Source of the DNA: Candidatus Krumholzibacteriota bacterium
Lineage (GTDB): Bacteria > Krumholzibacteriota > Krumholzibacteriia > Krumholzibacteriales > Krumholzibacteriaceae
Assembly: GCA_016931295.1 (NCBI GenBank)
Contig: JAFGEZ010000019.1
Span: 1-64,000 of the forward strand
DNA length: 64,000 bases
Direction of reading: 5' to 3'
In this document: piece by piece, positions 16,097 through 23,739 of the stretch
Layout of the letters: every line of letters starts with the position of its first letter
How positions within the stretch are numbered: position 1 is the stretch's first letter
Position numbers and translations under genes: made by a program
The notes under the pieces: generated by a model
Told to the model about the DNA's origin: nothing
The model's database searches: none
What the model saw: only the letters and a program-made list of their open reading frames with translations

Positions 16097-17236
16097 GTGG
16101 ACCGCGACAGCCATCATATGCAGCGGGCCCTCGAGCTCGCCGCCCGCGCAGCGGGACGGGCCTTTCCGAACCCCCTCGTGGGCGCCGTGGTCGTCCGGGA
16201 CGGCGAGATCGTCGGCGAGGGTCATCACGAGGCCGCCGGTCGGCCGCACGCCGAGCGGGTCGCGCTCGGGGAGGCGGGCGAGAAGGCGCGGGGCGCCGAG
16301 ATGTACCTCAATCTCGAGCCCTGCTGCCACCACGGCAGGACGCCCCCCTGCACGTCGGCGATCCTCGATGCGGGGGTGCGCCGCGTCGTCTTCTCGATCT
16401 TTGATCCCGACGACCGCGTGTGCGGCGGCGGCGCGTCGATCCTCCGGGCGGCGGGAATCGAGGTGTGCGTTGGCGTGATGGCGCGCGAGGCGCTCGAGCT
16501 GAACCTTCCCTACGTGCACCGCAAGATCGCCGGGCGCGCCTTCGTGCTCCTCAAGCTCGCCGCGACCCTCGACGGCAGGCTGACGGCGGAGGGCCGGACC
16601 CGGCTGACCGGCGACGACGCGCGCCGCCGCGTCCATCGTCTCCGCGCGTGGGCCGAGGCGATCGCCGTCGGGATCGGCACGATCCGCGCGGACGATCCGC
16701 TTCTCGACCGCCGGTTCGCGCCGGAAACGCCGCCGCCGCCCGTCCGCATGGTATTCGACTCGACGCTGTCCTTTCCTCCCGGCCACCGCTGGCTCGCCGC
16801 GGGAGAACAAACGATCGTCTACTGTCTCGAGGACGCCGATCCGATCCGCCGGCGGGCGCTCGAGGCGGCGGGGGCGGAGATCGCGCCGCTGCCCGGGCTC
16901 GGCGGGCGGATCGATCTCGCCGCGTGGCGCGGGGACGTGACCGCGCGCGGCATCGTCTCGGTCCTCGTCGAGGGGGGGAGCGAGGTGGCCGGATCGATCA
17001 TCGCCGACGGGCTCTTCGACCGGCTCGCCCTCTTCTACGCGCCCGTATTCGGCGGGGCCGAGGGGGCGCCCCTCTTTTGCGGGGAACGCCCCGGGTGGCT
17101 CGAGGGAAACGAACTGCTCCCGACCGCCGTCGAGCGGATCGGGGACGACCTGATGGCGGTCTACGACCGCGCGGCGGTCCGCGGCTACCTGGACCGCGTA
17201 ACGACGGAGGACGAACGTGTTCACGGGACTCGTTGA
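16097..17236 (+). CDS. ribD: Bifunctional pyrimidine deaminase/reductase RibD
   Basis: Carries out the deamination and the side-chain reduction of the early riboflavin pathway. The deaminase domain has the zinc site His51-Ala-Glu53 and PCCHHGRTPPC (Cys76 and Cys85); the reductase domain begins near 150 (LKLAATLDGRLT) and includes VLVEGGSEVAGSIIADGLFD. Its 379 residues match the family. The GTG start is preceded by GGGAG five bases upstream; the ATG at 16118 is a less supported alternative. The reading frame stays open upstream for several hundred bases across the riboswitch and into ftsY, but that part is not coding. The stop lies inside ribE (20-base overlap). Confidence 0.95.
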   Translation: MDRDSHHMQRALELAARAAGRAFPNPLVGAVVVRDGEIVGEGHHEAAGRPHAERVALGEAGEKARGAEMYLNLEPCCHHGRTPPCTSAILDAGVRRVVFSIFDPDDRVCGGGASILRAAGIEVCVGVMAREALELNLPYVHRKIAGRAFVLLKLAATLDGRLTAEGRTRLTGDDARRRVHRLRAWAEAIAVGIGTIRADDPLLDRRFAPETPPPPVRMVFDSTLSFPPGHRWLAAGEQTIVYCLEDADPIRRRALEAAGAEIAPLPGLGGRIDLAAWRGDVTARGIVSVLVEGGSEVAGSIIADGLFDRLALFYAPVFGGAEGAPLFCGERPGWLEGNELLPTAVERIGDDLMAVYDRAAVRGYLDRVTTEDERVHGTR

Positions 17237-17801
17237 GACGACCGGCACCGTCGTCTCGATGCTGCGCCGCGGGAAGGGCGCGCGGCTGACGGTCCGCACG
17301 TCCCTCGATAACATCGCAGCGGGGGAAAGCATCGCGGTGAACGGCGTCTGCGGCACGGCGGTCGAGCCGCGCGGGGGGCTCTTCTCGTGCGACGTGCTCG
17401 CCGAGACGCTCCGCGCGACGAATCTCGGATCGCTCCGCCCCGGCCTGCTCGTGAACATCGAGCGGGCGCTCCGCGTCGGCGACCGCTTGGGCGGACACAT
17501 CGTGAACGGGCACGTCGACGGCACCGGGACGGTCGAGCAAATCGCGCGCGATCCGCGCTCGATCCGGATCCGCGTCGACGACGGCCTCTTCCGGTACATC
17601 GTCGCGAAGGGCTCGGTGGCGGTAAACGGGGTGAGTTTGACCGTCGGGCCGGATCCGCGGGGGGGGCGTTTCGACGTCTTCATCATCCCGCACACGTGGG
17701 ATTCGACGAACCTGCACGCCCTCGACGCGGGGCGCAGGGTCAACATAGAGGTCGATATCGTGGCGAAATACGTGGAACGGTTCCTCGGGGACCGCGGGTG
17801 A
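17217..17801 (+). CDS. ribE: Riboflavin synthase alpha subunit
   Basis: Catalyses dismutation of two 6,7-dimethyl-8-ribityllumazine molecules to riboflavin. Two lumazine-binding repeats are visible: [15 protein letters not shown] at the N-terminus, and [18 protein letters not shown] near residue 97, then VNGVSLTVG and [12 protein letters not shown] in the second barrel. The length is 194 residues, as expected. The start is a GTG with GGAGG seven bases upstream; it overlaps the end of ribD by 20 bases. It is followed by ribBA after 41 bases. Some authors name this gene ribC. Confidence 0.95.
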   Translation: MFTGLVETTGTVVSMLRRGKGARLTVRTSLDNIAAGESIAVNGVCGTAVEPRGGLFSCDVLAETLRATNLGSLRPGLLVNIERALRVGDRLGGHIVNGHVDGTGTVEQIARDPRSIRIRVDDGLFRYIVAKGSVAVNGVSLTVGPDPRGGRFDVFIIPHTWDSTNLHALDAGRRVNIEVDIVAKYVERFLGDRG

Positions 17802-17842
17802 CGGCCGGTTCGCGCCGGCCGGGGACGAGAGGTGAGTGCAAC

Positions 17843-19108
17843 GTGAGCGACTTCAGCAGGATCGAGGATGCGATCGATGACTTCCGCGACGGCCGCATGG
17901 TCGTCGTCGTCGACGACGAGGATCGGGAGAACGAGGGGGACATCATCATGGCGGCGGAGAAGATCACGCCGGAAGCGGTGAACTTCCTCGCCACGAACGC
18001 GCGCGGACTCGTCTGCGTGGCCCTGCTCGGGGAGCGCCTCGACGATCTGCGGCTCGGGATGATGGTGCAGGAGAACACGGCCAAGCTGGGGACCGCGTTC
18101 ACCGTCTCGGTCGACGCCGCGCGCGGGACGACGACGGGGATCAGCGCGCACGACCGCGCCGTGACGATCCGCGCCCTCGTCGACCCGGAGACGACCCCCG
18201 GGGACCTCGCCCGGCCCGGGCACATCTTCCCGCTGCGCGCCGCGCGGGGCGGGGTGCTCCGCCGCGCGGGCCACACCGAGGCGGCCGTCGATCTCGCCCG
18301 GCTCGCCGGTCTCCAGCCCGCCGGCGTGCTCTGCGAGGTGATGAGCGCGGACGGATCGATGGCGCGGACGCCGGAGCTCCTCGAACTCGCCCGCGAGCAC
18401 GATCTGAAGATCATCACCGTCTTCGATCTGATCCGCTACCGCAGGCGCCGCGAGAAGCTCGTGCGCCGGCGTGCCGAGACGACCCTGCCCACGCGGTACG
18501 GGGAGTTCCGGCTGATCGCCTACGAGGGCCTGCTCGACGGCTCGGAGAGCGTCGCCCTGGTCATGGGGGAGCCGGCCGTGCACGTCTCCGCGCTCGTGCG
18601 CGTCCACTCGCAGTGCCTGACGGGGGACGTCTTCGGCTCGCTGCGCTGCGACTGCGGCGAGCAGCTCGCCGCGGCGATGCGGATGATCGCCGCCGAGGGC
18701 GACGGCGTCCTCCTCTACATCCAGCAGGAGGGACGCGGGATCGGGCTCGTCAACAAGGTGCGTGCCTACGCGCTCCAGGACGAGGGCAGGGACACCGTCG
18801 AGGCGAACGAGGAGCTCGGCTTCCCCGCCGACCTCCGCGACTACGGCACCGGGGCGCAGATCCTCGCCGACCTCGGGCTGCACAAGATCCGCCTTCTCAC
18901 CAACAATCCCCGGAAGGTCGTCGGGCTCAGGGCCTACGGGCTCGAGATCGTCGAGCGGGTGCCGATCCAGGTGGCGCCGAACAAGCGGAACATCAAGTAT
19001 CTCTCGACAAAACGGGACAAGCTGGGGCATCTTTTCACGACACTGGGCGACGAGGCCGACGGACCCGACCGGGTCGTCATCGAAAAAGGAGAGCACGATG
19101 GTTCGTGA
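17843..19108 (+). CDS. ribBA: Bifunctional 3,4-dihydroxy-2-butanone 4-phosphate synthase/GTP cyclohydrolase II
   Basis: Supplies both precursors of riboflavin. The N-terminal domain (about 1-205) has [12 protein letters not shown], the [17 protein letters not shown] segment and [18 protein letters not shown], which hold the DHBP synthase active site. The C-terminal domain (about 206-421) has the GTP cyclohydrolase II zinc site [18 protein letters not shown] and [20 protein letters not shown]. Both domains look intact. The GTG start at 17843 with GAGAGGTG upstream gives a 421-residue protein; the frame is open further upstream inside ribE but lacks family sequence there. The last 11 bases overlap ribH. 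Confidence 0.95.
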   Translation: MSDFSRIEDAIDDFRDGRMVVVVDDEDRENEGDIIMAAEKITPEAVNFLATNARGLVCVALLGERLDDLRLGMMVQENTAKLGTAFTVSVDAARGTTTGISAHDRAVTIRALVDPETTPGDLARPGHIFPLRAARGGVLRRAGHTEAAVDLARLAGLQPAGVLCEVMSADGSMARTPELLELAREHDLKIITVFDLIRYRRRREKLVRRRAETTLPTRYGEFRLIAYEGLLDGSESVALVMGEPAVHVSALVRVHSQCLTGDVFGSLRCDCGEQLAAAMRMIAAEGDGVLLYIQQEGRGIGLVNKVRAYALQDEGRDTVEANEELGFPADLRDYGTGAQILADLGLHKIRLLTNNPRKVVGLRAYGLEIVERVPIQVAPNKRNIKYLSTKRDKLGHLFTTLGDEADGPDRVVIEKGEHDGS

Positions 19109-19568
19109 GAAAGCCGGCACGCTGATCGGCACGGGTCTCAGGTTCGCGGTCGTTGTCGGCCGTTTCAACGAGCTGGTCACGGGGCGCCTGCTCGAGGGGG
19201 TCGTCGACTGCCTCACGCGGCACGGCGTCTCCGAGGAGGACGTCACCGTCTACCGCGTGCCGGGTTCCTTCGAGATCCCGCAGGCGGCGCGAAAGGCGGC
19301 GGAGACCGACGTCGACGCCGTCGTCTGCGTCGGCGCGTTGATCCGGGGCGACACGATGCACTTCGACGTCCTCGCCAACCAGGCGGTCAGGGACGTCGCC
19401 GCGGTCGGACGGGAGTCGGGCAAGCCGGTGGCCTTCGGCATCATCACCGCCGACACCCTCGACCAGGCCCTCGAGCGGGCGGGGAGCAAGGCGGGCAACA
19501 AGGGCTGGCAGGCGGCGCTCTCGGCGCTGGAGATGGCGAGTCTCTGGCGCGAGATCGACGGGAACTGA
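19098..19568 (+). CDS. ribH: 6,7-dimethyl-8-ribityllumazine synthase
   Basis: Joins the two riboflavin precursors to form the lumazine substrate of RibE. The 156-residue protein shows the family pattern: [17 protein letters not shown], a [17 protein letters not shown] segment, [14 protein letters not shown], and [23 protein letters not shown]. It presumably forms the usual pentameric or icosahedral assembly. The start is the ATG preceded by AAAAGGAGA; it overlaps the end of ribBA. It is the last riboflavin gene and is followed after 13 bases by nusB, the order ribH-nusB being common in bacteria. Confidence 0.96.
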   Translation: MVREKAGTLIGTGLRFAVVVGRFNELVTGRLLEGVVDCLTRHGVSEEDVTVYRVPGSFEIPQAARKAAETDVDAVVCVGALIRGDTMHFDVLANQAVRDVAAVGRESGKPVAFGIITADTLDQALERAGSKAGNKGWQAALSALEMASLWREIDGN

Positions 19569-19581
19569 CGGGCGGGGCCGG

Positions 19582-19989
19582 ATGAAACGACGAAAGGCAC
19601 GGGAGATGGCCCTGCAGGCCCTCTACACCGAGCGCATCTCGGGGCAGGGCTGGGAGGAGGCGCTCGCCGAGACGGTGGTGCGCCGGAAGTCCTCCGACGA
19701 GGCGGTCGAATACGCGCGCAGGCTCGCCACCGAGGTCGCCTCGCACTGCGGGGAGCTCGACCGGATGATCGAGGAGCGTCTCGAGAACTGGCGGTTCGAC
19801 CGGGTGTCCGTCGTCGACCTCACGATACTCAGGATCGCGCTCGCCGAGCTCCTCTACTGTCCGGAGACGCCGACCAACGTCATCATCAACGAGGCGATCG
19901 AGATCGCCCACCGATACTCCTCGAACGACGCCGGGCGGTTCGTCAACGGGATCCTCGACCGGCTCGCCCGGGAGGTGCGCGGGGCGTGA
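19582..19989 (+). CDS. nusB: Transcription antitermination factor NusB
   Basis: NusB binds the boxA RNA with NusE/S10 and promotes antitermination on rRNA operons. The 135-residue all-helical protein has the canonical start KRRKAREMALQALYTERISG, then DRVSVVDLTILRIALAELLY and TNVIINEAIEIAHRYSSNDAGRFVNGILD. ATG start. Its last bases overlap the next gene in a GTGA, so the phosphoesterase may be translationally coupled to it. Confidence 0.96.
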   Translation: MKRRKAREMALQALYTERISGQGWEEALAETVVRRKSSDEAVEYARRLATEVASHCGELDRMIEERLENWRFDRVSVVDLTILRIALAELLYCPETPTNVIINEAIEIAHRYSSNDAGRFVNGILDRLAREVRGA

Positions 19990-20717
19990 AGCTCTTCGTC
20001 TGCTCCGACGTCCACGGCAACGTGCGCGCCCTCGACGCCGTCCTCGCCCGCTACCGCGAGGAACAGCCCTGCGACTTCCTCTTCCTCGGCGACTGCGTGG
20101 GTTACGGCCCCCACCCGGCGGGCTGCCTCCAGCGGATCGCCGGGCTTCCCCGCGCGCACCTGCTTCTCGGCAACCACGATGCCGCCCTCCTCGACGCGCG
20201 GGCGAGGGAGGACATGAACCCGCGGGCCCTCGAGGCGCTCGGCTGGTCGTCCCGGGAGATCGGCGAACGTGAGCGCGCGATCCTGCGGGAGCGCTTCACG
20301 ATGCAGTGGAACGAGGAGGGGATCATCGCCGCCCACGCCTCGCCCGTGGAGCCGGAGCGGTGGACCTACGTCTTCTCCGCGGTCGGCGCGATGGAGATCT
20401 TCCACGCGCTCGATTTCCACGTCTGCTTCACCGGGCACACGCATCTGCCCATGCTGGCGACCTTCGACGGCGGCGAGGTGGAGTTTCCCGCCGACGTCCA
20501 GATCCCCGTCGACGACCGGGACCGATACGTCGTCAACCCGGGCAGCGTCGGGCAGCCGCGGGACGGCGACCCGCGCGCCGCCTGCCTCGTCTACGACACG
20601 GAGGCGGCCTCGATCACCCTCAGCCGAATCCCCTACGATATCGACGCCGCGATCGGCGATTTCCGCGGAACCCCCATCCCCGCCTTCTACGCCGAGCGGC
20701 TGCGCGAGGGGAAGTAG
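19986..20717 (+). CDS. Calcineurin-like metallophosphoesterase (YfcE/MJ0936-like)
   Basis: A 243-residue protein with the complete metal-binding set of the family: Asp8 and His10 in CSDVHGN, Asp36 in GDCVGYGPHP, Asn63-His64-Asp65 in LLGNHD, then AHASP and GHTHLPML. The GDCVGYGP form is typical of the YfcE-like group that cleaves phosphodiesters or phosphomonoesters; the substrate cannot be predicted. The start is a GTG overlapping the nusB stop. It ends nine bases before the methyltransferase gene, placing it at the head of the glycan gene run. Confidence 0.9.
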   Translation: MKLFVCSDVHGNVRALDAVLARYREEQPCDFLFLGDCVGYGPHPAGCLQRIAGLPRAHLLLGNHDAALLDARAREDMNPRALEALGWSSREIGERERAILRERFTMQWNEEGIIAAHASPVEPERWTYVFSAVGAMEIFHALDFHVCFTGHTHLPMLATFDGGEVEFPADVQIPVDDRDRYVVNPGSVGQPRDGDPRAACLVYDTEAASITLSRIPYDIDAAIGDFRGTPIPAFYAERLREGK

Positions 20718-20726
20718 GAGAGGAAC

Positions 20727-21518
20727 GTGACGACGACACGCAGAAGCGAGAAACGGCACTGGGACGATTTCTGGATCGGCGCCGGGCGGGTCGAGGAGAT
20801 CTACGACAACGAGCAGCGGGTCTCGCGGCATCTCGCGGGCGCCTGCCGCTTCGCGGGGCGGCGGATACTCGAGGTCGGCGCCGGCACGGGCCGCGACGGC
20901 GTCCTCATGGCGCGGGGCGGCGCGACGGTCGTCTCGCTCGACTACAGCATGCCGAGTCTCGGCATGGTCGCCTCCCAGCTCGAGGCGGGGGACCGGGTCC
21001 TGCTCTGCGGCGGGGACGCCCTCGCGCTGCCCTTCCCCGACGGGGTCTTCGACCTGGTCTTCCACCAGGGGCTCCTCGAGCATTTCCGCGATCCCGGTCC
21101 GCTCCTCGCCGAGAACCTGCGCGTGCTGCGGCCCGGCGGGCTGCTCCTCGTGGACGTCCCGCAGCGATGGCACTACTACACCCTCGTGAAGCACGCGATG
21201 ATCGCGGCGAACCGGTGGTTCGCCGGCTGGGAGACGGAGTTCTCCAGGAGGGAGCTGGAGCGGCTGCTCCGGGACCGGGGCTTCGAGATCGTCTCGAGCT
21301 ACGGCGAGTGGCTCAATCCGCCGATCTGGTTCAGGATGCTCCGCCGCGCGCTGCTGCCGATCGGCCTCCGACTGCCGATGTACCCGGCCGTCTTCACCTC
21401 GCTCCGCCGCGTGTTCCGCCCCGTACGGGACGCGATCCTGCGCTCCCGGTGGGGTATGGACACGGCGGTGGTCATCGGCACGATCGCCCGCAAGCCGGAG
21501 AAAGGGACGCAGGGATGA
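20727..21518 (+). CDS. Class I SAM-dependent methyltransferase
   Basis: A 263-residue protein with the SAM-binding motif I ILEVGAGTGRDGVLMA near residue 48, an acidic residue after the second strand (VVSLDYS), and the post-I motif segment FPDGVFDLVFHQGLLEHF. This is the UbiE/Methyltransf_11 fold; the substrate is unknown. The C-terminal third is basic and hydrophobic (FRMLRRALLPIGLRLPMYPAVF), which could contact the membrane or a lipid-linked sugar. The start is a GTG with AGGAAC upstream. Its stop overlaps the GT4 gene in an ATGA, so a role in glycan modification is likely from context. Confidence 0.88.
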   Translation: MTTTRRSEKRHWDDFWIGAGRVEEIYDNEQRVSRHLAGACRFAGRRILEVGAGTGRDGVLMARGGATVVSLDYSMPSLGMVASQLEAGDRVLLCGGDALALPFPDGVFDLVFHQGLLEHFRDPGPLLAENLRVLRPGGLLLVDVPQRWHYYTLVKHAMIAANRWFAGWETEFSRRELERLLRDRGFEIVSSYGEWLNPPIWFRMLRRALLPIGLRLPMYPAVFTSLRRVFRPVRDAILRSRWGMDTAVVIGTIARKPEKGTQG

Positions 21519-22636
21519 GGATCCTCGCGATCAACTGGAGGGACATACGCAACCCCGAGGCGGGGGGCGCCGAGCTGCATCTGCACGAGATCCTCTCGCG
21601 CCTCGTGCATGGCGGGCACGAGGCCACGCTGATCGCCGCCGCATGGCCCGGATGCGAGGCGGAAGCGAGCATCGACGGCGTCCGCGTCCTCCGGCGGGGA
21701 CACTGGTACGACGCCAACCTCGTTCTGCCCGTCTTCGCGCGGCGGCACATGCGCCACAACGAATACGACGTCGTCGTCGAGGACATCAACAAGCTGCCCT
21801 TCTTCATGCCCCTCTTCACGAAAACGCCCGTCGTCGCCACGATCCCCCACCTCTTCGGCACGACGGTCTTCCGGGAGGCCGGCGTCCCGATCGGCCTCTA
21901 CGTGCTCTTCCTGGAGAAGTTCATCCCCCGCGTCTACCGCGCGAGCCGGTTCATGGTGATCTCCCCGAGCACGCGGGACGATCTCGTCGCCCGCGGCGTT
22001 CCCGCGGACCGGATCGACGTCATCCTCTGCGGGCTCGACCACGACACGTGGCGGCACCTGGACATCGAGCGCCACGACCGCCCGACGATCGTCCATCTCG
22101 GCCGGCTCCGCCGGTACAAGAGCGTCGAGGTGGCCCTCCGGGCGACCAAAATCGTCCGTTGCTCGCGACCGGACGCCCGGCTCGTCATCGTCGGCGACGG
22201 CCCCTGGCGGCCGGCCCTCGAGAAGGAGGCGGCGAGTCTCGGTCTCGGGGACGGCGTCGAGTTCCGCGGCTTCATGGAGCACGAGGAACTGGTCAGGCTG
22301 CTGAACCGGTCGCACCTCCTCTTCAACCCGAGCCCGAAGGAGGGGTGGGGACTGACCGTCGTCGAGGCGAATGCCTGCGGTCTGCCCGTCGTCGCCAGCG
22401 ACCGGCCGGGGCTCCGCGATTCGGTGATCGACGGCGAGACGGGGTTCCTCGTCCCCTACGGCGACGAGACGGCCTTCGCGGAAAAGGCGCTCGAACTCAT
22501 CGAGAACGACCCGCTCTGGCGGCGGATGAGCGCGGCGGCGCTCGCCCGCGTGAAGGAGCTCACCTGGGAGCGCTGCGCACTCGAATCGGAGGCGCTGTTC
22601 CGGCGGGTCGCCGGCGGGGGAAAGGAGGCCCGGTGA
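21515..22636 (+). CDS. GT4-family glycosyltransferase
   Basis: A 373-residue GT-B enzyme. The N-terminal domain begins ILAINWRDIRNPEAGGAELH, with the glycine loop that follows the first strand in GT4 enzymes. The C-terminal domain has IVHLGRLRRYKSVEVALRA, VIVGDGPWRPALEKEA and the EGWGLTVVEANACGLPVVA segment with the two glutamates of the EX7E motif. It should transfer a sugar from a nucleotide donor with retention of configuration; donor and acceptor are unknown. Start ATG at 21515 overlaps the methyltransferase stop. The open frame extends upstream, but the family N-terminus begins here. Confidence 0.92.
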   Translation: MRILAINWRDIRNPEAGGAELHLHEILSRLVHGGHEATLIAAAWPGCEAEASIDGVRVLRRGHWYDANLVLPVFARRHMRHNEYDVVVEDINKLPFFMPLFTKTPVVATIPHLFGTTVFREAGVPIGLYVLFLEKFIPRVYRASRFMVISPSTRDDLVARGVPADRIDVILCGLDHDTWRHLDIERHDRPTIVHLGRLRRYKSVEVALRATKIVRCSRPDARLVIVGDGPWRPALEKEAASLGLGDGVEFRGFMEHEELVRLLNRSHLLFNPSPKEGWGLTVVEANACGLPVVASDRPGLRDSVIDGETGFLVPYGDETAFAEKALELIENDPLWRRMSAAALARVKELTWERCALESEALFRRVAGGGKEAR

Positions 22637-23598
22637 GTCCGATTGCCCGTTCCCGCCTCCTGCGGGCGCTGAAGATCGCCGTGAGCGCGGGGCTCATCGC
22701 CTTTCTCGTGGCCAGGATCTCGCCCCGGACGATCGCGTCCTCGCTCGGTCGGATTGACGGGCCGTACCTCGTCGCCGCGTCGGCCGTCTTTTTCCTGAGC
22801 TCGCTGCTCGGCGCCCTGCAGTGGCGGATGCTCCTCGACGGCGGCGGAGTGCCGCTCTCCTTCCGGCGCGCCTTCCAACTCTATTTCGTCGGCCTCTTCT
22901 TCAACAATTTCCTGCCGGCGAACGTCGGCGGGGACGCGGTGAAGATCTTCGACGTCGTCCACGACGGCAACGACCCGCACCGCGTCTTCGCCGTCACGCT
23001 CCTCGACCGCGTCGCGGGGATCACCGCGCTCTGCCTGCTCGCCCTGGCCGCCTCGACGGCCCTCCTGCCGCTCGGCGTCATCGACAACCTTCCGGTCTAC
23101 ATGCTCGTCTTCGCCGGCTGCATCCTGCCCGTCGCGCTCCTCGCGGCGAACAGGCGGCTCTCGGGGGGCGTCCGCCGGCTGCTCGGGCAAATCCGCTTCA
23201 GGGGGATCGGCGAGCGGATCGACTCGGTCGTCGGCCATCTCGGCGGTTTCCGGGCGATGCGGTCGCTGATGATCAGGGCGATGCTCCTCGCCATGACGGT
23301 GCAGGCGCTGCGGGTGGCCACGCACGTCCTCGTCGGCCGCGCCCTCGGGGTGACGGCGGGGGCGGAGACCCTCCTCGGCTTCTACGTGATCGTGCCGCTG
23401 CTCGGCCTCGTCATGACGCTCCCGATCTCCCTCAACGGCCTCGGCGTCCGCGAGGGCACGGGGGTCGTCCTCTTCGCCGGACTCGGGATCGCCGGCAGCC
23501 AGGCCTTTCTCATGGAGTTCATCACCTACGTCGTGCAGGTGGCCGTCTCGCTCCTCGGCGGGCTCTTCTTCCTCGCCCGCCAATTGGGCCGACGGTGA
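22633..23598 (+). CDS. Lysylphosphatidylglycerol synthase TM-like (UPF0104) membrane protein
   Basis: A 321-residue integral membrane protein with about eight hydrophobic segments. The hallmark segment FFNNFLPANVGGDAVKIFDV (about residues 92-111) and LPISLNGLGVREG near the C-terminus identify the LPG_synthase_TM/UPF0104 family, whose members include the flippase half of MprF and glycan-associated proteins such as AglD. In this neighbourhood a role in lipid or lipid-linked sugar handling is likely but not shown. The start is a GTG preceded by AAAGGAGG, and the GTGA overlaps the GT4 stop. Confidence 0.88.
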   Translation: MSPIARSRLLRALKIAVSAGLIAFLVARISPRTIASSLGRIDGPYLVAASAVFFLSSLLGALQWRMLLDGGGVPLSFRRAFQLYFVGLFFNNFLPANVGGDAVKIFDVVHDGNDPHRVFAVTLLDRVAGITALCLLALAASTALLPLGVIDNLPVYMLVFAGCILPVALLAANRRLSGGVRRLLGQIRFRGIGERIDSVVGHLGGFRAMRSLMIRAMLLAMTVQALRVATHVLVGRALGVTAGAETLLGFYVIVPLLGLVMTLPISLNGLGVREGTGVVLFAGLGIAGSQAFLMEFITYVVQVAVSLLGGLFFLARQLGRR

Positions 23599-23623
23599 CC
23601 GGCGAAAAACGCCTTTTCATTTT
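23599..23623 (+). terminator. Short Rho-independent-like terminator
   Basis: GGCG (23601-23604) pairs with CGCC (23610-23613) around AAAAA, followed by TTTTCATTTT. The stem is only 4 bp, extendable by a base or so, so termination would be partial at best. Its place, directly after the UPF0104 gene and before the largest gap in this part of the cluster, supports the reading. Confidence 0.45.
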
Positions 23624-23739
23624 CCCGGAATCATAGTAGTTTTCTCGGGTTAAAGACATGTCGAGACGGTCGTCGGCCGCCGCGGAACCGCCGTGCGGCG
23701 CGGCGGCGTATCCATTGCAACCGACAGAGGTGGAAATCG
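23624..23739 (+). promoter_or_regulatory. Leader of the DUF2723 gene with a 9-bp stem-loop
   Basis: GCCGCCGCG (23676-23684) pairs perfectly with CGCGGCGGC (23699-23707) around a 14-base loop, in the gap before the DUF2723 gene. The start codon follows AGAGGTGGAAATCG. No promoter with a good -35 and -10 pair could be picked, although 23614-23655 is AT-rich and a promoter there would make sense after the terminator-like element. Confidence 0.35.
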
